Positions 17,630 through 25,547 of a DNA stretch of 64,000 bases are shown piece by piece. Position numbers and translations under genes: made by a program. The stretch is from the NCBI GenBank assembly GCA_013822395.1, contig PNKK01000005.1:1-64000 (forward strand), given 5' to 3'. The stretch is from Anaerolinea sp. (GTDB lineage Bacteria; Chloroflexota; Limnocylindria; Limnocylindrales; CSP1-4). Position 1 is the stretch's first letter. The number at the start of each line of letters is the position of its first letter. The notes under the pieces are model-generated. The model made no database searches, was not told the origin of the DNA, and worked only from the letters and a program-made list of their open reading frames with translations.

Positions 17630-18730
17630 ATGAGCTTCCTCGAACTGACCGGCGTCCAGAAGCACTTCGGGCTGACCGTCGCCGTGGAGAACTTCAACCT
17701 CGTCGCCGGGCGCGGCGAGTTTGTCAGCTTTCTGGGGCCGTCCGGGTGCGGGAAGACGACAACTCTCCGAATGATCGCCGGCTTCGAGACGCCGACCGCC
17801 GGGACGATCCTCCTCGACGGCGCGGACATCACCTACCGCCCGCCGAACCAACGGAACGTCGGGATGGTCTTCCAGTCCTACGCGCTCTTCCCGAACATGA
17901 GCGTCGGGGACAACGTCGGCTTCGGCCTCCGGGTCCGGAAGCGTCCGGCGGATCAGATCAGGAAGCGCGTCCAGGAGCTCCTCGAGCTGGTCCACCTCAG
18001 CGACAAGCTGGCGCGTTACCCGTATCAGCTGTCGGGCGGGCAGCAGCAGCGCGTGGCGCTCGCCAGGGCCCTCGCCTTCGAGCCGCAGGTGCTGCTCCTC
18101 GACGAGCCGCTGTCCGCCCTCGACGCAAAGATCCGGGTCACCCTTCGCCACGAGATCCGGGCGATCCAGCGCCAGCTCGGGATCACGACGGTCTACGTGA
18201 CCCACGATCAGGAGGAGGCGCTCTCCCTGTCCGACCGGGTCGTCGTCATGAGCGAGGGCCGGATCGAGCAGATCGGGACACCGTTCGAGGTCTACAACTT
18301 CCCCACCACCGGGTTCGTGGCGTCGTTCGTGGGCACGCTCAACGTCCTGCCCGCGCTCGTTGTGGACCCCGGGGCGGGCCGGCTGAGCGTGGGCGGGCAA
18401 CAGATCCGGATCAGCCGGCCCGTGTCGGCGCGGACAGGGAGCACGCTCTCGCTCGCCCTCCGGCCGGAGATGGTCTCGATCGGTGAGGGACCCGCCGGCT
18501 CGAACGTGGTGCGGGGCAGCGTCGTCGACGTGAGCTTCCTCGGGTCCATCGTCCGGATCCGGATCGGGATTGCCGAGGGCGTGAACGTGACGTTGGACGT
18601 GTTCAACGAGCCGACGCTCATCCTCCCCAAACTCGAAGAGGCGATCACGATCTCCTTCCCGGCGGAGGGACCGCTCGTCCTGGAGTCCGTGCCCGTCATC
18701 GACACCGACGCGCTCGTCGCGGAGGTATGA
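17630..18730 (+). CDS. ABC transporter ATP-binding protein with TOBE domain (PotA/FbpC type)
   Basis: The 366-aa ATPase has Walker A GPSGCGKTT, signature LSGGQQQRVALARAL, Walker B VLLLDEPLSALDA and H-loop VTHDQEEA, followed by a C-terminal TOBE region (about residues 240-360) that often senses ligand. It matches CUT1/PotA/FbpC family length. A GGCAGGAG site precedes ATG 17630. Its TGA overlaps the start of the HAD gene. Confidence 0.87.
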   Translation: MSFLELTGVQKHFGLTVAVENFNLVAGRGEFVSFLGPSGCGKTTTLRMIAGFETPTAGTILLDGADITYRPPNQRNVGMVFQSYALFPNMSVGDNVGFGLRVRKRPADQIRKRVQELLELVHLSDKLARYPYQLSGGQQQRVALARALAFEPQVLLLDEPLSALDAKIRVTLRHEIRAIQRQLGITTVYVTHDQEEALSLSDRVVVMSEGRIEQIGTPFEVYNFPTTGFVASFVGTLNVLPALVVDPGAGRLSVGGQQIRISRPVSARTGSTLSLALRPEMVSIGEGPAGSNVVRGSVVDVSFLGSIVRIRIGIAEGVNVTLDVFNEPTLILPKLEEAITISFPAEGPLVLESVPVIDTDALVAEV

Positions 18731-19470
18731 GCGGCGGGTCGTCCGGGTCGCACCCGCTCGCCGGCATCGAGCTGGCGATCTTCGACAAGGACGGCACGCT
18801 CATCGACTTCGACCTGATGTGGAGCGGCTGGGTGCGCGAGCTCGCCGACCGGGTCGCCGCGGCGAACGGCGGCAGGCGTCTGGACGACCTCCTTCACGAT
18901 GTGCTCGGCGTGGAGGTCGGGACCGGGCGGGTGCTGCCCCACGGGGGTCTTGCGGCGACTCCGATGGCGCGGCTACGGATCTTGGTCGTGAACGCGGTGG
19001 TCGGGGCAGGCCTCCCGGCGGCCGAGGCAGTGCGGATCGTCGATGCCGCCTGGCACGCCCCCGACCCGGTTGTCCTCGCGAGACCGGTCACTGACCTCCC
19101 GACCCTGTTCGCGGGCCTCAAGGTCGCCGGAGTCCGGGTCGCGGTGGCCACCTCCGACGACCGGCGGCCGACCGAGCGCACGCTCGACCATCTCGGGATC
19201 GCCGACCTCGTCGAGGCCGTCTCGTGCGCCGACGACGGTCACCCGGTGAAGCCGAACCCGGATGCCGTCCACTGGATCTGTCGAACGCTCGGCGTGCCGG
19301 AGGAGCGGACCGCGGTGATCGGCGATTCGCCGGCGGATCTGGCGATGGGGCGGGCCGCCGGAGCGGGGCTCGTCGTCGGGGTGCTGACCGGTGTCGGCGA
19401 CCGAGCGGCCCTTACGGCAACGGCCGACCTCGTCGTCGATTCCGTGGCGGAGCTCCTGCCGCCAGCCTGA
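18727..19470 (+). CDS. HAD-superfamily hydrolase (phosphoglycolate-phosphatase-like)
   Basis: The 247-aa protein shows all HAD motifs: I, FDKDGTLIDF near residue 18; II, VATSDD; III, the Lys of KPNPDAV; IV, GDSPADLAMG. A helical cap lies between motifs I and II. Such enzymes dephosphorylate small phosphate esters in the cytoplasm. Start ATG overlaps the ATPase stop (ATGA), so it is made together with the importer and likely acts on the imported compound or a product of it. Phosphonoacetaldehyde hydrolase was considered, but its diagnostic Schiff-base lysine could not be placed. Confidence 0.8.
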   Translation: MSGGSSGSHPLAGIELAIFDKDGTLIDFDLMWSGWVRELADRVAAANGGRRLDDLLHDVLGVEVGTGRVLPHGGLAATPMARLRILVVNAVVGAGLPAAEAVRIVDAAWHAPDPVVLARPVTDLPTLFAGLKVAGVRVAVATSDDRRPTERTLDHLGIADLVEAVSCADDGHPVKPNPDAVHWICRTLGVPEERTAVIGDSPADLAMGRAAGAGLVVGVLTGVGDRAALTATADLVVDSVAELLPPA

Positions 19471-19599
19471 CTGCCGACCAACCGGGTCCCGGCACCCCGG
19501 TACTCCTTTCCTATCGTTCACACGAGCCGCCGCGGCTACGGTTGTCGAGGTGCCGGTCGCGCCTGTCCGCACCGCTGATTCCAACCCGGCCGGAGCGGC

Positions 19600-21036
19600 G
19601 CGGAAGAGGTCGCCGAGCGGATCCGAATCGCGATCGAGGCGCTCCGGCCGGACCAGGGCGGCCCGGACATCTCGATCAGCGTCGGGATCGCCTGCTTCCC
19701 GGAGGACGGGCCCGACAAGAACGCCCTCGTGGAGGCGGCGGATGCGGCCCTCTATCTGGCCGAGCTATCTGGCCGAGGGCGCTCGCCTCCAGAACGGCGC
19801 CCGCGACCCGTTCGTCGCCGCGCTCGACGAAGACCGCCGGTGCGCTGCTCGAGGAGAGCAGCGCGGATGAGCTGCTCCAGACGATCCTCTCTCGCGCCGC
19901 GCGGCTCCTCGGGACGCCGCACGCTTACGGACCGGCCGCCCGGTTGCCGTCGACCACTGCGACACGTTCAGCGATCGCTCGCCCGACTTCGCGGGCCGGT
20001 CGCTCGGCGCCGTCCTCGGGGTTCCGCTCACGTCGAACGGCCGGGTCATGGGGGTCAGTGGCCTTGTCTCCGGGCCAACCGAGCGAACCTGGGACGAGCC
20101 AGAGGTGGATGCGGTGAACCGCTTCGCCCAGCTCGCCTCGATCGCCCTGGAGAACGCCCGCCTCCAGGAGGAGGCGCGGCGGAATCCGGTCGACCCCGTC
20201 ACCGGCCTTCCCGCCCGGGAGATCCTTCTCTAGCGGATCGACGACGCCCTCACCCGGGAGGGCTCAGACGAGGACGGGCCGGCGCCGATATCCATGATCC
20301 TCCTCGATGACGACCGGTTCAAGGTCATCAATGAATCGCTCGGCCATGCCGCCGGTGATCGCGTCCTCCTCGAGGTCGCCCGGCGGATCAGGGCCGTCCG
20401 GTGGCCGGCGGACGTCGCGGCGCGGTTCGGCGGCGACGAGTTTCGGCATCCTCATCATCCCACTCGGGGCCCGCATCCTCGAGACGACCTGCCACCAGGC
20501 GCGGGCGTGGCGCGAACGCTGGTCCGGGCGAGCCTCTGGAGATGAGTGTCAACCTGTCGCCGCGGCAGTTCGCCGACCCGGGCCTTGTCGGCTCGATCGC
20601 CGACATCCTCCGGCGGACGGGTCTCGAGCCGTCGGCGCTCGAGCTCGAGATCACGGAAACGTCCGTGATGGACCGCTCGGAGGCAGGACTCCGGGCGCAC
20701 GCGGATCTCCGGACCCTCGGTGTCCGCCTGGTCCTCGACGACTTCGGGACCGGGTGGTCCTCGCTGGCCTATCTCCGACAGATGCCGCTCGACCTGATCA
20801 AGATCGACCGCTCGTTCGTGACCCAGCTCGACGAGGCCGATCGGAAGGTCGCGATCGTCCGGGCGGTCCTGTCACTCGCCCATGGCCCGGCATCAGCGTC
20901 GTCCCCGAGGGCATCGAGACGCCGCGTCAGGCCAGGCGCCTTCGGGAGCTCGGCTGCGACCTGGGCCAGGGCTACGTCTGGTCCCGGCCACTCGCCGCTG
21001 AGCAGATCGAGTCTGTCCTCTGGACCGGGCCCGGTC
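19600..21036 (+). pseudogene. Wrecked GAF-GGDEF-EAL cyclic-di-GMP signalling gene
   Basis: Pieces appear in all three frames. 19603-19770 gives the C-terminal half of a GGDEF domain (SVGIACFPEDGPD, then AADAALY). About 19840-20220 gives a GAF domain, which needs several frame changes. 20230-20450 gives the N-terminal half of a second GGDEF up to the FGGDEF motif, with an in-frame TAG at 20233. The text then jumps straight into the middle of an EAL domain (PLGARILE), so the rest of GGDEF and the EAL motif itself are deleted. EAL motifs DDFGTGWSSL and KIDRSFV survive, with a frame change before PEGIET. It cannot make a working cyclase or phosphodiesterase. Confidence 0.85.
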
Positions 21037-21730
21037 AGCGCCTGCTGCCGAGCAGCCGCAGCAGGAACAGGAAGAGGTTGACGAAGTCGAGGTAGAGCTG
21101 CAACGCGCCGAGGACCGCGGCCTTCTCCACGGACCCGGCGACGGCGACGAGCCCACCCGACGCGATCCGCTGCGTGTCGTAGGCGGTCAGGACCGTGAAG
21201 AGACCGACGCCGACGAGCGAGATGATCCAGCCGAGCGTGCCGTTCGGCAGGAGGAGGTTGACGACCGAGGCCGCGATGAGCCCGAACAGGCCGATCGTCA
21301 GGACCCCGCCGATGTTCGCGAGTGAGCGCTTCGTCACGACGCCGTAGATCCCCGCCGCGCCGAACATCGCCGAGGCGGACAGGAACGCGGTGAACACGGA
21401 TTCGATCCTGTAGAGCGAGGTGATCACGCCGATCGTGAAGCCGAGCGTCGCGGCGTAGACGAAGAACAGGCCGAGGGCCAGGGTCGCGCTCATCCGCCGG
21501 ATGCCGAGGCCGATGCCCCAGGCCAGCGCGAGCTGGCCGAGGACGATCGGAAGCCACGCGCCGGCGACCGCCGCCATGACGCCCTGGTTCGTCTGGACGA
21601 CGAACGCCACGCCGGCCGTGAGCAGGAGCCCGGCGAACATCCACAGGAACGCCTGGCTCAGGAAGCCCGTGGCGACCGCGATGGACGGCCGAACGTCGGC
21701 CCCTTCGTGAGATGCAGTCTGGAACGTCAT
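21035..21730 (-). CDS. Bax inhibitor-1/YccA family membrane protein
   Basis: The 231-aa protein has seven predicted spans and the C-terminal family stretch GVGLFTVLTAYDTQRI, where the Asp is part of the pH-sensing di-aspartyl region; it ends in the usual basic tail. Relatives act as pH-gated calcium leaks or membrane-protease modulators. Start ATG at 21730 has AGGAGG eight bases upstream and overlaps the stop of the adenosyltransferase gene (ATGA). Its end faces the decayed GGDEF/EAL gene. Confidence 0.83.
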   Translation of the reverse strand: MTFQTASHEGADVRPSIAVATGFLSQAFLWMFAGLLLTAGVAFVVQTNQGVMAAVAGAWLPIVLGQLALAWGIGLGIRRMSATLALGLFFVYAATLGFTIGVITSLYRIESVFTAFLSASAMFGAAGIYGVVTKRSLANIGGVLTIGLFGLIAASVVNLLLPNGTLGWIISLVGVGLFTVLTAYDTQRIASGGLVAVAGSVEKAAVLGALQLYLDFVNLFLFLLRLLGSRR

Positions 21731-22395
21731 CGAGATCCTCCTGGCGCTTGTGCGACCCGGACGCGCGAGCCCTGACGCGACTCGCGACGGGCGGGCGTCG
21801 CTCGACGTGATTCTGCCTGTTCCGCAGCCCTTGCCAAGACCCACAACAGGTCCGCCAGCCGGTTGAGGTACGGAATGAGGTGCTCGCCGGGGGCGAGGCC
21901 GGCCCGATGGAGCCCGACCGCCCGTCGCTCGGCGCGACGGAGGATCGTCCGGGCGAGCTCGAGGGCGGCGCTCGTCACGGTCTCGCCGGGGACCACGAAC
22001 TCGGTCGGAAGGGTGATCGCGGCCTCCGCCTTGACCAGGATCGCCTCGATCTCCGCGACCATCGCCGCCGAGACCCGGGTGCGGCCGTCCTCGAGCCGAT
22101 CCCAGGCATCGGGGTTCGTGGCGAGCTCGGCGCCGGCGACGAACAGCTCACGCTGGATTCGCAGGATCAGGTCGCCCAGGCCGCCGAGAACCGGTGGCAG
22201 CGTACCGATTCGGCGCTTGGCCCCCAGGTTCGCCCGGGCCAGACCGAGCGCCGCGACGGCCTCGTCGATCGTGCCGTAGGCCTCGGTCCGGGGATCGTCC
22301 TTGGCGATCCGCTCGCCGCCGAAGAGCAGCCCGGTCGTGCCGTCGTCGCCCTTCGTGGTGGCGACGGCCGAATCGATGGGGGAGCGGCGGCTCAC
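21727..22395 (-). CDS. pduO: PduO-type cob(I)alamin adenosyltransferase
   Basis: The 222-aa protein has the PduO/MMAB ATP-binding start TTKGDDGTTGLLFGGERI and the conserved KDDPRTEAYGTIDEAVA, then a helical bundle with RRAERRAVGLHR and YLNRLADLLWVLAR. It converts cob(I)alamin and ATP to adenosylcobalamin, the coenzyme of mutases and class II ribonucleotide reductases. The C-terminal 25 residues are low-complexity and basic. It is coupled by overlap to the Bax-inhibitor-like gene and sits seven bases after the DUF59 gene. Confidence 0.87.
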   Translation of the reverse strand: MSRRSPIDSAVATTKGDDGTTGLLFGGERIAKDDPRTEAYGTIDEAVAALGLARANLGAKRRIGTLPPVLGGLGDLILRIQRELFVAGAELATNPDAWDRLEDGRTRVSAAMVAEIEAILVKAEAAITLPTEFVVPGETVTSAALELARTILRRAERRAVGLHRAGLAPGEHLIPYLNRLADLLWVLARAAEQAESRRATPARRESRQGSRVRVAQAPGGSR

Positions 22396-22402
22396 CGCAG
22401 GC

Positions 22403-22768
22403 TCACCACATCAGGCCGGCGTCGCGCGGGTCCCAGCGCTCGGCCAGCAGCGTCACCTTGACGGGGTGGTCGACGACAGATTCCGCCTGCTCCCGGACCT
22501 GCTGGATCATCGAGCCGGCGTACGGGCAGAACGGGGTCGTGAGGATCATCTTGACCTCGGTCTCGTCCTTTCCGAGCAGGATCTGCTTGATCAGGGCGAG
22601 CTCCACCACGTTCATCCCGATCTCGGGATCCACGACCGCGCGGAGGGCGTCGAGGATCGCCAGCTCGGTCGCCCGGCGCTCGGGATCGAAGGCGGCGGCC
22701 GGGAGGTCGGCGGCGGGGGTCGAAGGGGTCGAAGGAGTGGCGGGGGTCATGTCGGTGGTGTCAGTCAT
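22403..22768 (-). CDS. DUF59/MIP18-family metal-sulfur cluster assembly protein
   Basis: This 121-aa protein starts with a Thr/Pro-rich tail and then the DUF59 fold: ILDALRAVVDPEIGMNVVELALI, followed by LTTPFCPYAGSMIQQV, which holds the conserved Cys of the SufT/PaaD group. Relatives help to mature Fe-S proteins. Start ATG at 22768 is chosen for fold completeness; its ribosome site is weak, and ATG 22750 is an alternative. Confidence 0.78.
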   Translation of the reverse strand: MTDTTDMTPATPSTPSTPAADLPAAAFDPERRATELAILDALRAVVDPEIGMNVVELALIKQILLGKDETEVKMILTTPFCPYAGSMIQQVREQAESVVDHPVKVTLLAERWDPRDAGLMW

Positions 22769-22888
22769 GCTCTTGGGACGCTCCGGATTCGAGTGGCCAG
22801 CGTACCACCAGATCGCGCGGGGACCCGGCGACAGATTGGGGGCGCTGCTTCTCGGGCGGGGTGGTCGCCCATCGCCCTGGCCGCGACG

Positions 22889-22996
22889 CCCTGAGACACA
22901 TCTGGAACGAATGAGCGTGACCGCCCGGCCGAACATGCCGTCAGGTGCACGATCTGACCACCGGTCGTGCTCATTCGTCTGGGATGTGTTTGGGGG
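22889..22996. repeat. Long imperfect inverted repeat, 35-base arms, 38-base loop
   Basis: Arms 22889-22923 and 22962-22996 match at 26 of 35 positions when one is reversed, with a perfect ten-base core ACGAATGAGC. It lies in the gap between the DUF59 and DUF433 genes. It could be a MITE-like element or a structured RNA; there is no nearby coding explanation. Confidence 0.6.
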
Positions 22997-23032
22997 TTGC
23001 AGCGCACGTGACACGCGCCTGAGCTGGCAGCC

Positions 23033-23353
23033 TCAGGCGCGGGACTTCACCACAATGCCGGTAGCGCGATACGTCTCCGGAAGCCCGGTCGCCTCGGCAT
23101 CCGAGAGGCCCGGTCCGGCCAGCGAGCCGTCCGGCTCGAAGAACTCGGCGTAGCGGTCACGGTGCTCGGCCGCATACGTGTAGGCCGCGGCGACGCCCAT
23201 CCGCTTCAGCTCGGGGTGGTCCTTGATGAGCTCGGTGAGGGTGTGGCCGTTCCGGCGGAGCTCCAGGAGCTGGCGCACCGTGAGGCGCGATCCGTAGCAG
23301 AACGGCTCGCCGTTCATCACCAGCGGATCGGCCTGGACCCACTTGATCGTCAT
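23033..23353 (-). CDS. DUF433-domain protein
   Basis: This 106-aa protein has a DUF433 pattern: an opening strand with PLVMNGEPFCYGSRL, then a helix-turn-helix-like TVRQLLELRRNGHTLTEL and HPEL. DUF433 proteins are often antitoxins or small DNA-binding partners of PIN-like proteins. It starts four bases after the stop of the next gene upstream, so the two form a pair. No PIN toxin is visible. Confidence 0.7.
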   Translation of the reverse strand: MTIKWVQADPLVMNGEPFCYGSRLTVRQLLELRRNGHTLTELIKDHPELKRMGVAAAYTYAAEHRDRYAEFFEPDGSLAGPGLSDAEATGLPETYRATGIVVKSRA

Positions 23354-23357
23354 CGTC

Positions 23358-23840
23358 TCAGGCGCCCTTGTAGATGAAAGCAATGACCGGGTTGCGCTTC
23401 CGCGCGTCGCCGGCCAGGCGGCGGTGCCAGCGAAGGGCAGCCACCGCGGCGTAGATCGCTGCGTCCAGCGTGGGCACGGCCTCCGGAGCGATCACGGTTG
23501 CGGTCGTGGCACGGAGGCCCTCGACGATGGCGATGATGTCGTCCATCGGGACGCCCCGCTTCCGGTACCGAGGCGCGAGCTGCTCGGCCCAGCCGCCCAT
23601 GAGCGCCGGGTCGCCGGACGCCAGAGCCACCGCGAGCCGGTCGACCATCGCCTCCGTGTCGGCGAGGAGCTCGCGCAGCGCCAGGTCGCTGTAGCGCCCG
23701 CGGAACGCGGGATCGGCATCCAGGGCGACCTCGAGGGCGCGGGCCGCGAGGCGGGATCGGGCGGCGCGCACGGCGGCGGCGGCCTCCGGATGGCCGGCGG
23801 TCAGGTCGGGAGGGGGCAGACCGAGCGACGGGTGACTCAC
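23358..23840 (-). CDS. Uncharacterised helical protein paired with DUF433
   Basis: I do not recognise this 160-aa protein with confidence. It is soluble, mainly helical, with the block RYRKRGVPMDDIIAIVEGLR in the middle, which recalls RsbR N-terminal sensor domains, and it ends NPVIAFIYKGA. Start GTG at 23840. Its close pairing with DUF433 suggests a shared role, either a sensor-antitoxin pair or a toxin-antitoxin pair; no catalytic motif is visible. Confidence 0.55.
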   Translation of the reverse strand: MSHPSLGLPPPDLTAGHPEAAAAVRAARSRLAARALEVALDADPAFRGRYSDLALRELLADTEAMVDRLAVALASGDPALMGGWAEQLAPRYRKRGVPMDDIIAIVEGLRATTATVIAPEAVPTLDAAIYAAVAALRWHRRLAGDARKRNPVIAFIYKGA

Positions 23841-23902
23841 GAGGCCGAAGTCTAGCGTGCCCCGTGGCCCGCGTCCGGGACGGTCCCGATACGATGCCGC
23901 CC

Positions 23903-24541
23903 ATGACGACCTCGAGTGGGACACCGATCCGGCCGCCGGCAACGGATGATCGGCCGCCGGCAACGGATGATCGGCCGCCGGCAACGGATGATCGGCCGCC
24001 GGCAACGGATGATCGGCCGCCGGCAACGGATGATCGGCCGCCGCCGGGACGGCTGTCGCGACCGCCCTCGGAGCGGTACGAATCGCGGGGAGGCAGGGAC
24101 GCTCCCACCGTCTCGTCCGGCGCGGCCCGATCGCTGGTTCGGACGCTCGCGCCGGCGATCGTCGCCGGGATCACCACGGCCGCCGCCCTCGTCCTCGTCG
24201 GCGGCGTGCTCGAGGAGCGCCGCGGGCTGCTCGCGCTCGCCGGGATCGGTGGAGCCGTGCTCGGGCTCTTCGCGGCCGAAGCCGCGGTCTCGCCGGACGG
24301 AACTGCCCCGCCGATGATGTCGCGCGGGCGAGCCACGAGGATCGCCGTCGGCCTGGCCATCATGATGATCGCGGCGAGCGCCCTCGGGATCTGGGCCTAC
24401 GGCCGCTTCCAGGGCGGGGTGATGGATCCGCTGAGCTACCTCTGGACGATGCTGGGACTCCTCGTGCCGGCGCAGGCAGTGATCGCCGCGGCCGCCGCCG
24501 CGTGGGGCGCCGGTGCCGGTCCGATCCGGTGGCACTCGTGA
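23903..24541 (+). CDS. Membrane protein with Pro/Asp-rich tandem-repeat N-terminus
   Basis: The 212-aa product (from ATG 23903; ATG 23894 and GTG 23864 are in frame) begins with five identical copies of the heptapeptide PPATDDR, then a basic segment, then about four membrane spans (residues 85-205). No known family is recognised. A TACGAT box ends eight bases before the ATG, so the transcript may be leaderless. Its stop overlaps the GTG of the acetyltransferase gene. Confidence 0.6.
   Translation: MTTSSGTPIRPPATDDRPPATDDRPPATDDRPPATDDRPPATDDRPPPGRLSRPPSERYESRGGRDAPTVSSGAARSLVRTLAPAIVAGITTAAALVLVGGVLEERRGLLALAGIGGAVLGLFAAEAAVSPDGTAPPMMSRGRATRIAVGLAIMMIAASALGIWAYGRFQGGVMDPLSYLWTMLGLLVPAQAVIAAAAAAWGAGAGPIRWHS
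23930..24034 (+). repeat. 21-bp coding tandem repeat, five identical copies
   Basis: Five perfect 21-bp units run from 23930 to 24034 and a sixth starts. The unit encodes PPATDDR, a multiple of three, so copy number can vary without frameshift. Absence of any sequence difference among copies suggests recent expansion by slippage. Confidence 0.92.
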
Positions 24542-25092
24542 CGCCCGGAGAACGGGATCGCGATCGTCGCCGAGACCGCGGCGCCGGGGATGGAACCCGC
24601 CGCGCCGATGCGCTCCGGTTCCGTCGCCCGACCGAGGACGACTACCTTCGGGTCGTGCGGGTCGTCGACGACTGGTGGGACGGCCGGGCCCTGCACGTGC
24701 TCCTGCCGCGCCTCTGGTTCCAGCACTTCACCGGGACGTCCTGGTTGGTGGAGGATGAGACAGGACGGCTCGTCGGGTTTCTCGTCGGCTTCATCTCCCC
24801 GGACCGGCCGGACGTGGCGTACTGTCACATGATCGCGACCGATCCCAACCTGCGGCGCGCCGGGGTCGGGCGCCGCCTCTACGAGCGGTTCTTCGAGGAT
24901 GTGCGGGCCGCCGGCGCGTGCGAGATCCACGCGATCACCTGGCCGGGCAACCGGACGTCGGTGGCGTTCCACCGCTCGCTGGGCTTCGTCCCGAAGGAGG
25001 GTCCGGGAATGCAGATTCTCTACGGAACCCCCGCCATGGCCGGCTACGATTACGGCTCGGAGGACCGCGTGCTCTTCATCCGGGAGCTGTGA
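24538..25092 (+). CDS. GNAT-family N-acetyltransferase
   Basis: The 184-aa protein shows the GNAT acetyl-CoA loop in LRRAGVGRRLYERF, preceded by AYCHMIATDPN and followed by AITWPGNRTSVAFHRSLGF, the classic order of motif A and motif B. GTG 24538 overlaps the previous stop (GTGA). The first 20 residues are Arg/Asp-rich and may not belong to the fold. The acceptor substrate is unknown. Confidence 0.8.
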   Translation: MTPGERDRDRRRDRGAGDGTRRADALRFRRPTEDDYLRVVRVVDDWWDGRALHVLLPRLWFQHFTGTSWLVEDETGRLVGFLVGFISPDRPDVAYCHMIATDPNLRRAGVGRRLYERFFEDVRAAGACEIHAITWPGNRTSVAFHRSLGFVPKEGPGMQILYGTPAMAGYDYGSEDRVLFIREL

Positions 25093-25101
25093 GGGGATGG
25101 A

Positions 25102-25547
25102 ATGCGAGGCATCGTGCTCCGGGTCGGTATCGTCGCGCTCATCATCGTCGGCGGACTCGTCCTCCGTCCCTTCCTCTCCGGGAGCGCCGGCGACCTGAAA
25201 GTCAGTGACTGCTTCGACCCCCCTGCGGCGGACACAGAAACAGTCAGCGACGTCCAGCACCAGCCGTGCGACCAGGACCATGGTGCCGAGGTCTTCTTCG
25301 TCGGTGACTCCCGGGCTCGGGCAGCGACCCGTACCCGACGGATGACGAGATGCTCACCTACCTGACGAGCACCTGCCTCCCCGCCTACAGCACGTACACG
25401 GGGACCGACTTCTCCGCCCAGGACGTCTTCGACGTCGGCTGGTTCCAGCCCACGGCCGACGGCTGGAAGAGCGGTGACCAGAGCGTCATCTGCTACGCCT
25501 ACCGGCTCGACGAGGAGAAGTTCAAGGGGTCCATCAAGGCCGGTTGA
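25102..25547 (+). pseudogene. Septum-formation-domain membrane protein, single frameshift
   Basis: Frame 1 from ATG 25102 encodes one membrane anchor (IVALIIVGGLVL) and the start of a Septum_form-like domain (KVSDCFDPP, HQPCDQDHGAEVFFVGD). From about 25312 the homology moves to frame 3 (PYPTDDEMLTYL to the stop at 25547). One base missing in the C/G run around 25309-25318 explains it. The domain keeps paired cysteines, as in actinobacterial and Chloroflexi extracytoplasmic proteins. If the missing base is an assembly error, the gene is intact at about 148 residues. Confidence 0.7.

Noticed and set aside
18727..19470. Phosphonoacetaldehyde hydrolase
   Set aside because: HAD motifs are present, but the lysine needed for the Schiff base cannot be placed, so only a general HAD phosphatase is called.
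23930..24034. CRISPR array
   Set aside because: The repeats are head-to-tail 21-bp units without spacers and are inside a reading frame.
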